This document shows positions 1 to 11,200 of a DNA stretch of 64,000 bases, piece after piece. The stretch's first letter is position 1. Each line of letters opens with the position of its first letter. The stretch comes from Rostratula benghalensis (lineage: Eukaryota > Chordata > Aves > Charadriiformes > Rostratulidae): the NCBI GenBank assembly GCA_013399305.1, contig VXAI01000015.1, forward strand, positions 1,621,965 through 1,685,964. The letters run 5' to 3'. A program made the position numbers and the translations under genes. The notes under the pieces are model-generated. The model saw only the letters and a list, made by a program, of their open reading frames with translations. It had not been told where the DNA came from and ran no database searches.

Positions 1-1001
1 CAGTAAATTGCTTATTACTCTTCATTTTGCAGCCATAAAATATAATAGATCTGAAATGCAGATTAAAAAAATTTGCATAAAATGAATACTATGCATTTCA
101 CTTACTGCTACAACAATAGCTGCTGAATGTGGATTTTGCTAATATTTTAAAAAGAATTCTGCATAAATTCCTACTGCATTTATGTAAGAATAAATAGCTA
201 AAGGGATGTATTATTATTTTAGCTAAGACCCTGTAGTTCATTTAAGTGAAGTAGTTTTCATACATTCCTTCTTTTTGAGGCAAAAGTCACTGGTAAATCC
301 CACCAGGTTATAACAATAAAGTACTAGTGGCGAGTCGGGACAGAAAAACAATTCTCTTCAAAGAGTTTCTCTCTGGAGCATTTCCCATCAAGAACTCTCT
401 CTTGTACCCAGTTGGTTTAAAGCTGATGAATGACATAATGCCAAGCAAACAAGGAATCAGTATTTCTGTTTCCCACAGTACAAGACGGAGTGAGCACTAA
501 ATGAAATTACCAAAAAGCAGAAAGAAAACACAAGGCAGAACTTTTTCAAGAAAGCAGGTTAAATTGCCACAGGATGTTGTGAAAAGCATTATCACAGGGT
601 GGGGAGAAAAGCAACAGAGGTATCCTTTAGCACAGCATTATCTCTGGTACTGTTATTAGCAAACCTCTTTCTATTAGCAGTGCTCTCTGTAGTCAGGGTT
701 GACATTAGTTGATCTTTAAAGCCTAGTTCTTTGGATGATCCATGACTGACTAATTCTATACTCAGGAATAAATTCATCACTTGAGTCTTACAACTGGTGA
801 CTTTGATGACTTAAACTAATGTGATGGTCAGAATAACCCCATGCTGATTTTCACGTGAGAGTACCTAAAATTTCCCTAGGAAGTGCATGAACACATGAGC
901 AGAAATTTGATTGAATGAGCTCAGTTACATTATTTGGAAGAGAGAAAAACCCCCATGTCATTTTGCCTGATCGGTATGTACGGTGATTTCCCAGTTGCTA
1001 T

Positions 1002-1015
1002 ACACACACACACAC
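1002..1015. repeat. (CA)n microsatellite, short
   Basis: About seven uninterrupted CA units, followed by an imperfect extension. It lies in intergenic DNA. Confidence 0.8.
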
Positions 1016-3570
1016 TAACACATACATCTCTGTGTGCAGATAATTTATAAAAGCAACCACAGCCTTCCAATTGTGTGTGCTGTGATTCATCATCAGCAAT
1101 GATTTTTGGCAGGGACATAATTTCAAATCTTCTGCTGAGGATGCCTGCCAAAATGTTGTTGGACAGAGATAGGATGAAGAAGGTTATTTATAAATGGGGA
1201 TAATTAGGTCCTGCGCCTATTAGTGTTGAGAATGAGAGAGAAAGACGACGTGTAGTAATGAGTACTGTAATATGAGAAGACACTCTTCTGTGAGTGAAAT
1301 GACACTCTTGTTGAGTGAAAAATAAAATACATTCTCAGGTGAAATCACGTTGTGATGTGCTGCTCCCAGCCTGGAGATGCGGATCGAGGGAGTGGGTGTG
1401 TTGTGCTGTAGGACAGGTCTGAGTTACACCGATGCAGGTTTGGAATACTTCTGCAGGAGCCAGGTGCTGCCTGTTGTAACCGAGATGAGACTCTGTCTTC
1501 TCAGTCCTAAACTTTGCATTTTGTATTTGGGAAAAATAAACCCTGAAGAAACATAGGAACTGCCCTAATTCCTCTTATTTGGAAGCAATGGCTCTCAGCC
1601 ACTCCATCAGGAGCCAGCGCTGCTCGGTCGGATGCTGTGCTCATCAGCTCTGTCAGCAGAGGCAAGGCTATTTCTGTGTCTCATCAGTCATGTAGATGTA
1701 CATTACATCCTTTTTTTTTCCTTGGGAAATACTGTCAATGGGACAAATTCATCTTTCCACTGGTATTCTCCCTAGAGGCCTAAATCCAGCGAACACAATG
1801 CGAAATTTCATCCACACAGGGTCTTGAAAGGAGCCTGTGCTCAGACAGTCTCTGCAGAGCACCCAGGACAATGCTCTCAGGCATTAATGAAGTGTTTGTC
1901 CCACAGTAATTCAAGAGAATAGCGATTAATATTCAAGAATTTTTAGCTGCTGGCTTTATACCAAGCTTACTAGATAGTGCGACTGATGTGTAAAAAGACA
2001 CATAAGCACACATTTAAACAGTTGAATATCCCAATAACTTTTCCTTCTCAAGTTATTTGGACTGATCTCACAATGACTGGGATTTTTAAGGCCCCAAGCT
2101 CCTGAAGTCTCGAGTAAGCACTTGGTTATGGGGATTTCTGAGGTTTTTAACTAGAGGCAGGGAACAAAATTGTCTGCAGCACTGCAGAGAGAAGCTTGAG
2201 ATACAAAAATGCTACTTCTCCAAACCCCCCCCAAACCTGAGAAATGTGTCAAGCTCATTATTTCTCCTGAAAAGTGTGGGGTTTTGAAACACTGGCACAA
2301 TGTTGACAAGGTCCACTGACTTCAGAAAGATTATTGGTGGATTTAAAGCAGTCTAAGGAAGTGCTATGCTTGGTCGGGGCCTTAGACTCTCTGAAGCGGG
2401 GGTGGTGTTTGGAAAGCTTGTCTAGCTAAATCAGCTGCAGCTGCTATTTCTGCCCTGTCGCCAGCAGAGAATGTCACGTATCTGGCTGACTATCTTGCAG
2501 GTTCTCCAGACCTGCAGTTAGTGTCGCTTCCCCAAAAAACTATTTCATCCCAGGGTTTTGCCTACACAGCCTCAATGCAGCTTGTATGTGAAAACACTGC
2601 ATTTAAATGCCTGTTTCCCCAAAAAGGAACAGCCTGTGCCAAGCTCATCCCTAGGGTGATTTTTTCTGAAGTAAAGCAGGGAATATCTGAAACAGCTACT
2701 GACAGAGAGATAGGGAAGGATATCCATTTGGGGGGAGCTAGAATTTTGCTTTTATATGCTTTGTAAAACATGAAATGGATCATTAAAACTAGAAATCCCC
2801 TAAATTGTGTAATTATTTATGTCACAGTACCCCAAATGATTTTGTAAGAAGAGTGTTCTTTCTCTGGTAAGTGAATTTTGCAGATCAGGTATTTTAATGG
2901 TTTGCTAGTGGACCTTAAAGCACTGGCTGGTTTAGGGCATAGACTGGAGTGCCTAAATATTAAGTGCTTAGTAGTGACTGTTACTGTCAAATGCAAGAAA
3001 AGCCAAGCCTGTCAAGTCTGTAATAACAAAATTACTTTTTTTTTTTTCCTAAAACTGGAAAAAAAAATAAAATGACGTAGAGGGAGATCAGTTGAACTTT
3101 GCAAAAGCTGTAAATGCTGAAATGCTGTTGCTAAAACAAATTCTCAGTTGCTAATCAGGATTAGGAAAAACGCCTGGGTTCTGTTTCATCATTATGAGCT
3201 ATGAGCAGCACCTGTGGTTTGTTAGCAAAATAGAAGTTTACTGTTATCTAAGACAAAAACGTTTGGGGGGAAAGCAGTCCTTGAAGCAATAATATCAAAT
3301 CCCTTTTTGTTTCCTGGGTAGTGATTACAGTAAAATACTTTGCTTATGTTTCCATTCCTTGGACCATCTGTTTCAAATTAAACCCTTCTGGCATGATACA
3401 TCATTATTTATTAGAGCGTTACATTAGATAATGTAGTGTTAGCATTGCTGTTATAAGCCCTTAGTTTCATGAGTATGACTGTAGGGGCAGATCTGATGTG
3501 TTTACTTAATGAAAGGGCTAGAGACTGTGTTAATAAAACTAGTTCACCAGTTCAGAAATTGCCCTTTTTT

Positions 3571-3593
3571 GGGGGGGAGGTGGGTGGGTGGGG
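3571..3593 (+). other. G-rich block, putative G-quadruplex
   Basis: A run of seven G is followed by AGG and then three further G-runs separated by single T residues. This gives at least four G-tracts of three or more with loops of one to three bases, the classic pattern for a stable quadruplex. No gene is recognised around it. Confidence 0.6.
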
Positions 3594-6500
3594 TGACTTT
3601 CACAAACATATTTTTGGTTTATCTTTTAATTTGTAACTCTGAATGTTGTTGTTTGGTAGAGTGAAACCTTCTGGGTTTAACTAATGGAAAGCTAAGATAC
3701 TGAGAAGAACACCTAAAGCTGAAAACACAATACTCTGTACATGATGGGGTGAGAACCATCGCCATAATTCTGTAATTCCATGTAGCATTGTCCCCATGTG
3801 ATTCTAGAGCCATTGAAGATCTGGCAGGTAACATCCCCCACCCCTGAAGGAGTTTTCTAAAAGCTCTTATTCCTGCTCTCCACAGAAACTCTTTTCTCTT
3901 GCTTTCCAGCAGAGGCAAAGCTTCATAAGACCAGTATGCAGAAGACAGGTTTTTATCCTAGAGCTATCCTGTTACTGAAGCCTCAAACATCTTGGGACAT
4001 TTTAAAAAGTGCAAGGAGATTTTTTAAAAAATTCTCAGTGTTCAGGAGACTTTATTCACAGTGTACTAGAGGTTTCCTCCTTCCTAAAGGAGTAAGGAAA
4101 GAGATTCAGTCCCAGGAAAGAAAAGCAGTTCCTTGCAGCTGAATTTGAAATACTTCAGTTTACCAGTGATAACCCGGTATAAAGAAATTTTTTTCAATCT
4201 ATTTCATTTACAGGAGTGGTGACTGTAAGTGTAAAATTGTGAAACCGATTACTCTTTTGTGATATAAAGACTTTCTGTGCTCTAGAAAAGGTGAAGCCTG
4301 GTTTTAAATAGGCTTATAGAAAGTGTGTCTGGGGAAGAGGACAAGTTTTTCATCAGAAAAGAGCTTCTCTCTCATTTTTTTCTGGCCAAAAGAGATATGA
4401 AGGGTCCTCTAGTGGGTGATTCACAAAACTTTGATTAAATTCAAGATCTGAATCACTGCAAACATATGTAGATGTAGACTTTCTTTCATGCCAAAACCTC
4501 TCTAAATTTTGTGCTGTATTTAACCAACACAGGACTTGCATGGTTGTGCTTACCCTTCAGTGATGTGGTCAGACAGGGTCAGAAAACCAATATCTGTTTC
4601 AAAATTTTTTTAACTGGGCAAGTTACACAAACCATAGTCGCTTAAAACCAATATTCTCTCTTGCTCTATATTAAAAAAAATATATTAAAAAAATATATAT
4701 ATTAAGTGAGCTTAAGTAGCATCATTTTATAACCCAAAAGCTTAAACTAGTGCATCCTTTAAATTTTGCTGGGTCTGAAGCGGGTCAGGGTGACATCAGT
4801 ATTTCCTTTAAGAAGGCCAGCAGTAAGTCCACAGTATATGTCTGAATACATTTGGATCAAATGACATAATGTTTCCTCTTTCTCCCTCTCTCTTTTTGAG
4901 AAAAAATTTACAGATTTTTTTCTTTTTTTAACATTGGGAAAGTGATACATGGTGAGTAAATACTCTTGGGGCATGGAAAAGGCTTTTCAGAGGCACATTT
5001 TCCTCGTTTCAAATGTCCTTTGTTTTGTTTAAGAAAAGAATGCAAAATAAATTTTGGTTGCCAGTTGTAGGCTAGAGACCTGCCCTTGCTCTCCCTGTAG
5101 CTAATGGTAAAACATCCAAACACTGACTCATCCCAGTAGTGATCCAGGTCCTAACAGAAAGCAGGAGTTGTTGGCCTGCAGCACAGTTAACCCAGGAGGG
5201 CTGCGTTGCTCCTGCCGCTGCCACCGGGCATTTCTGCCTGCCAGGGGGTAGCAGCACCTCTGTCAGGTCACACCTCTGCTGACTTTTCTGTCAACCCGAC
5301 TGCCTTTTCAGTTTCTGCTTTGCTTTGTTCCGGTCACAACATAGCGCAGAGGCCACTCTAACCTTTGGCACCTTGCTTGAGGGTGCTCAACACCGCTGAA
5401 ATGGGATAATCCCCTGGGAACCATTCCCACCTGTGGCATCAGTAGCACAAGCTCCACAGAATAATGCCATTAGTGGTACCATCAGTAGGTGGTTATCCTC
5501 TTAGATGGATTTTCCACTCAGAGATTAAATACAGCACAGTAAAACTGAATTAGAAGAGTAGCAATATGTAAAAAAATATACGGAGCAAAAAGTTATGTGG
5601 TTATTAATGTAATGCAGCACTGTATTTTCAGGCTATGGTACCTCTCAACAAATTAATTTTAGGGCTTGGGGTTTTTTTAACTTAATTGAATTCAAGTTTT
5701 TCAAAAAGGAAAAATGTAATCTAATTAAAAATAACATTTTGGGATTTACTGAGTAAAAACTAAGATAATTCCAGAAGAGTTTTGTGCACAAATTGTATTA
5801 GTGCATTAGTACCTAAAGCAAGTGAAACCGAACTGCAGAATGTGAGCATACGCACAGGAGACTTCTGATGGTGAAGTGCTACCACAGAAGTGTGACCCAA
5901 AATGCAGCACAGAGGCAAAAAATCAGTATTATCTACTTTGATTTTCTAGCACAGTGAGATTGCCCAGGTGTTCAGGAATACATTTTTCCTGAGGAAACAA
6001 TTTGGATTATTGCTTAACAATGGTCTCAGACTTTTCTGGGCTGAGTTCAGCCCTGGTGTAAGTTGGTGCTGCTGGCAGGCTCTCTGCAAACTTGCCTCTG
6101 GCTGTACTGGGATTTTGATGTCAAGCATTGCATATTTGTGCAATCTGTGCACCCTTAAATAGCACTGAAATTTCAGACTGAACCACGTGGTTTTAGAATT
6201 CAGTTCAAGCCACGGAGAGATTTATCAGGAATTGTAGCTTTTGTTCCATCCAGCTTCAGTCTGTTCCTGTCCCCAAGTGGACAATGGCATCTGGTGCAGC
6301 TTTTTTCCTCCTTTTGTGAGTTGTTGGAGGTCAAATAGGGGAACTGGGACTCAGGTTAGAGAGCAGGCTCCTGGGAAAGAGGTCAGTGGGACAGTTAATG
6401 GGGAATGAGTGTTAATTATGAGGGATAAAAGAGAAAAAGGCATTATGGGGAAAAATATTTAGAAGTCATTTGCAGGAAGCCAGGAGGCAGAACTGGGGAA

Positions 6501-7569
6501 AAAGAACTGTGCTGTTCTTGAGGAACTGGATGTTAAGTTTTGAAAATAAACTTTTTCCTTCTGGGACATTGATAAGAAGGAACATAAACAATGTAAATAC
6601 ACACAACTGCCTCTATGATAAGGGCTAGTGCTTCCAAGATAAAAGAATCAAATTAAAATTTTAAAGCTATATGAGAAGAAACAGAAAGCTGAGCACCTTA
6701 AATATAGAGAGCGAGGCAGGCAAGAGGGATGAAGGAGGGGAAGAAGGCAGCTAGTCCATAACAAATTTTCATCAGGGTCTCTGATTCAGATGTGTGCCCC
6801 TGGAGGCCACTGTTGATCCATAAAATATCTGAGAGCCAAAAGGACTTGTGTTAGAAACGGATCTGTTTCTCTGTCTGCACCGTGTGTGTGAGACACAGAC
6901 ACGGAGTGGTGGGCAGGGGAAAGACACTCACCTGGGAGAGCCAGAGAGTGCTGTGACTTCTTCAGCAGAAGGGCCATTTTCCTTGGGGTAGGCACAGTGT
7001 CCTCACGTTCCTGCTGTCAGCCCGGCCCAGTGAAGGGGCCTGTTGTCTGGGCATCAGAGCAGGATGGGCCCAGGGGAAAGGGGGACTTTCTGTGCTCCTT
7101 CTGGAGGCACTTGTGCTGCCTGCAATTCAGCTGCTGGAAACCATCTACCCAGCGGGCACAGGAGTGGGATAACGTGGATTTGTAGCGTGGGGACTGTGGG
7201 TACGGAGGCAAAGCTTGAATGGGTGGATGGGAATGATAAAAAATCCATAATTAAATATGCACAGGCAGAATAATGGGATCTGTAAAATCTGGCAGCTTCC
7301 TGAGATCCATGTTTCATAGCATTTCTGTCACTGTTTGCTAACTGCTGGATTTAACAGGTAGTGATCAGTGCTGGATTTTGGGTGTTGGCTCAGACAAAAG
7401 GGGGCTCTGTTCCGCTTCTGTTCCCCAGGGCTTCGGTCGTGGGGTTACGACAGTAAGTACCACGGTGGGTCTACAGGTAATAAATGTTCCCGATTGACCA
7501 CACCTTCTGCACAACACAGTGCTGGTGGAGCTGAACTGAGATCTCGCTTCTGAAAAAAGTCTCCTTGTC

Positions 7570-7625
7570 GATGGCAGACCAGAATCCCATGTTAGATGGG
7601 ACCTCAAGGCCCACCTGCTCCCACC
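7570..7625 (-). mobile_element. Possible old CR1 LINE fragment next to the PGAM5 CpG island
   Basis: The core at about 7593-7625 (GGGACCTCAAGG, CCCACCTGCTCCCACC) resembles the reverse complement of the 3' part of avian CR1 elements, which usually reads like GGGACCT...ATCTAGTCCAACCCCC. The match is short and by eye only, so it may be chance. Confidence 0.25.
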
Positions 7626-8230
7626 TTTCTCGGTCAAGATGGCCCGAATCGGGGCAGGGAGGAGCCGCCTTCGGGCGGGCGAGGGCGCAACGCTGCGAGG
7701 CGAGGAGGGGGATGTCCAGCCCCGCTGCAGCCGGGAAGCCGCCTTCCCTAAATCCCCGCTTCCCAACGCCGGGAACAGGCCAGGCCGCCCCCTTCCTCCC
7801 CGTCGCCTTCGCGGAGGAATCTTGCCCCGCGCCGCGCTCCGTCCGCGGCGGGGCGGGGCTGGGCGGTGCAGGGCGCGCGGCGGCGGGGCTGAGGGGGCAC
7901 GCGGCCCGGCGCTGCCGCCATGTCGTTCCGCCGCGCCTTGGCACTGGCCGCCTGCGGGCTGGCCGGGGGCTCCGTCCTCTTCTCCGCCGTTGTCGTGGGC
8001 AAGCAGCCGGGCCGCGGCGGCGACGCCGAGCCGCGGACGGGGGGCTCCGCCGCCACCGTTCCTCCCGCTTCCGCCGCGCCGCCGGGTTTGCTGCTGTTGC
8101 CGCCCGCCGCCGCCAGCTCCTGCCCGCCGGCTCCGGGCTGGATCGAGAGACCCGCCGGCACCGGCGGCTACTGGGACAGCAACTGGGACAGGTAGGGGCG
8201 GCGGCTGTGGTGTGGGGGTGAGGGACCGGT
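7625..8230 (+). promoter_or_regulatory. CpG-island promoter of PGAM5
   Basis: The DNA changes abruptly from AT-rich flanks to GC-rich DNA full of CpG. GC boxes (GGGGCGGGGC and GGGCGG types) lie at about 7847-7866, some 55-70 bases before the start codon. No TATA box is visible, as is usual for a broadly expressed gene. The transcription start is not determined here; about 7850-7910 is a reasonable guess. The island covers all of exon 1. Confidence 0.75.
7920..8191 (+). CDS. PGAM5: PGAM5 exon 1: membrane anchor, linker, WDxNWD motif
   Basis: Codes residues 1-91 (last codon split, phase 2) and ends at a GACAG|GTAGGG donor. After the hydrophobic anchor and a GGDAEPR stretch shared with human PGAM5 comes an Ala/Pro-rich linker longer than the human one, then WDSNWD. 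The linker is GC-rich like the surrounding CpG island. Confidence 0.95.
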
Positions 8231-11200
8231 TAGGCTGCTCAGGGTAGAAATTCTTGGCAATTCTTGGCAATTCTCGGTGTTTTGGGGGAGCTGAGTGCTC
8301 TGAGGGGCCTGCGGTTTGTGCTGGCCATGGAACTGCAATTGGTGTTCTTAAATCTCCGTAAAGGTGATGTTACCTTGAACCTAATGTAATTGTGTTCTGG
8401 GAAGCAATCACTCAAAGGTTAACTAATTTTTTTCTGATTCCTTAATTAAAATGTGCAAATATCTGTATTGAGCTTTGGCTCATTTAGCTTCCGTCTGGTA
8501 GAATTATCTCCCCAGGGGGACTTATGTCAGGCTCCAGTTTAATCGCAGTAAATCCAAACTTAAGCACCAACAGATTTTTATTGAATAATGCAGCCGGGTT
8601 TGATTTTTTGAGATGCTACAGAATCAAACGTTCATATAAACAGGGCTATGTATAATTATAAAAACAAAATCTTCGTTAAATAAAGCATACCTTGTTACAC
8701 AGATTGAAGGAGGCACTAGAACTACTTGCTTAACTGCAGATCTAGGCCTTTCTGGCCTTTCTTGTACTGCTAAATGGTCGATTTTCTTCAGGGGTTCTAA
8801 AGTACTTTCAGCCTCATGTAACTTTTCTGGATTTTTTTTCTTTTCTTTTTAACTGGTTCAGGAAGTAGAGATTGTGCTATAACTGATGTAGCTGTCACAA
8901 TTGCCTGAACAAATATAGTTAGATAAGGCTCAATACCAGTTAAGGGTACTGTAACTATATCCCCATGTGTCATAGTGTGTAAACAGTGGAGGTGTATTAT
9001 ATACAAATACAGTATCAAGACCAGTTTTACTTTTCTGCTGCTTGATGTCTCCCACTTGGTGTGGTGTGGCTTTGGGTATACCTGGTTGATGTCTTAATTT
9101 TGAATTTTGGATGATGTTGAGAGAAACATTTAACATGTAAAGTTGTTAAATGGTTTATAAATACACAAACATCTACAACACTTATAAATCGGTATAAATG
9201 TATTTAAATGTGCTTGAATTTTTCAGATGTTTTTTCTATTTTCCCAATATTTCTTTCTAGCAGTGTAGTTTCTACTGAATCAAAAGAAGTATCCTACGAA
9301 ATGGCAATGGAACTTCTTATTGGACTATTGTTTCATGTTTAATGTCTTGCTGAGCCTTGTCAACAGCTTAAGGAACATGTTGAGCCTCATTGTTTAATAG
9401 AAGTCCTGTCTTTACTTAAGAAAAATGGATGTAGGGCTTTTTAAAGCCAATCTTGCTATGAACTAGAGGAATATGTATGTGAAGCAGCAATTTTCTATGA
9501 CGAGATTACTTTGTCTGAAATGGAATAAAAATTATATTATTGATTTTAAAAAGTGAAAGCAAAAGCACATAAAGAAACAAATTTAATCATTATAATGGAA
9601 GAAGTGAGGTCTGGTATCAATTAAAGAACTTAACTCTTCTTTAGGTATGAGATGAAGGGAAAGGATTTATGCTCAAGGTGGAGAGACATAGCAAAAGGGT
9701 TTGTATTAACAGCGTAGAAATTCTGTGCAGAGAGGGGACCAGAAGACTGGCCTGTGGGAGGTTTGGACTGGGTTGATGAGGATAGTGCAGTGCAGTGGGA
9801 AACCTGTGACACGGGTCTGGGGGAGGAAGGGGAAGAGACTCTGCCCAGTGTCCTCTTGAGGAACCGGATCAACTGGGTGATGTGCAATAGGGAAGGTTAC
9901 AGTGTGCAGAAAGGGAGGCCCATCTGCTGTGTGGTGAGATGGAAGAAAGATTAAGGTGGCATGAGAGGAAAGAGCGATGGAGAAGATGAAAGGATGAATG
10001 AATGCTCCAGGCTGACCAGCAAAAAAGGGTTACTCCAGAGACCTGATGTGACTTGGTTTAAAGTACAAAATAATTCTTAATGTCTACTGTAGAAGGTTGG
10101 AGTCTTTCTAGAATATTGTTGGGGATTTAGCATTTTTTTAGTAATTTGACATAAATATGACTGATAAAGTGCAAATTTTGCAGGTGTTATCATGGGGTCT
10201 TTTAGATATGGAACATTTTCTTTATTTTATGTCAGCACCTCTTCCTCTTTTCCTGAATATCTTCCATGGTTAGCTTTTCTTGTCAAAAACCCTACCATTA
10301 TATCTGTGACTGAAAATCAGTGAAGAACCAAAAACAATTATTGAATTTACAGGAATTGAAATATTGAATGTCTCCTAGAGTTCATAGTATTCTTGTCCAG
10401 GTAGACTGGAGGTATTGTATGTTTTAGTGTGCACCATCTATTTGCATTAGGATTTTAGTTTTTCTGTTGCATTTCTTGCATTTTTCCCCCCCCAAGAATT
10501 AACTGAGGGGTGGCTGTTGCTAAACAGCAAATTTACCTCTGTCAGTTATCCCTTTTAACCTACACATTGACTTTTGGTTTTGTAATACAGGGTTTTATTT
10601 ATAGCTCTTGCACAATGGTTTGAATCTGTTTTGTGATATAAATGGCTAAATAGTAAATTTTAGCACTTCAACTGTATCTAGAACTAAAATAAGACTGTCA
10701 AATTCCCGGGGGGGGGAAAAAAAGTCTATAAAAATCTATAAAATTTATCTGACTTTTAATCTCCCCTGTCTAAAAAATGATGTTTTAAATGTGTCTGTTT
10801 AGACGTGAACCACTGGCTCTTATCAACCTCAAAAAGAAAAATGAAGAAACTGGGGAAGAGGAACTTGCTTCACGCTTAGATCACTGCAAAGCAAAAGCCA
10901 CCAGGCACATATTCCTCATCCGTCATTCTCAATATAACTTGGATGGCCGGGCTGATAAAGACAGAACTCTGACCCCACTTGGTATGTATTACTAAAGTGT
11001 CGTATTTTCTCATTTTCTCACATGCTGCTGTCCTGATGAGTACAGGTTGGTAACTCAGCTCCGTTCTGGATTTTGCTGCTAAACCTTAATCCACTTTCTG
11101 GATCCTTTGTGGCAGAAAGATGTCGTGAATAAGTTTGTTTTTTCCATTTTTGATCCTCTAAATCCAGACAATAAAACTTGTTTTACAGAGTTCTAAACAC

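Larger units (their letters stand above)
1..7600. other. Intergenic DNA left of PGAM5, no exon recognised
   Basis: I see no exon I can assign in this stretch. The open frames are short, lack family motifs and have no convincing flanking splice sites. Synteny would place PXMP2 further left, and I looked for its conserved C-terminal exon without finding it. The stretch holds a short CA repeat near 1002-1015, AT-rich patches (for example 4670-4705) and a G-rich block at 3571-3593. A PXMP2 3' UTR or a non-coding RNA cannot be excluded from sequence alone. Confidence 0.6.

Noticed and set aside
1..7600. Search for PXMP2 exons by synteny
   Set aside because: No stretch encodes the conserved C-terminal membrane motif of PXMP2, so the gene most likely lies left of the window.
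7365..8270. Long open frames (up to 301 codons) on both strands over PGAM5 exon 1
   Set aside because: The frames arise because the GC-rich CpG island has few stop codons. They are Arg/Gly/Pro/Ala-rich, have no family motif, and only the frame from 7920 continues into conserved PGAM5 exons.
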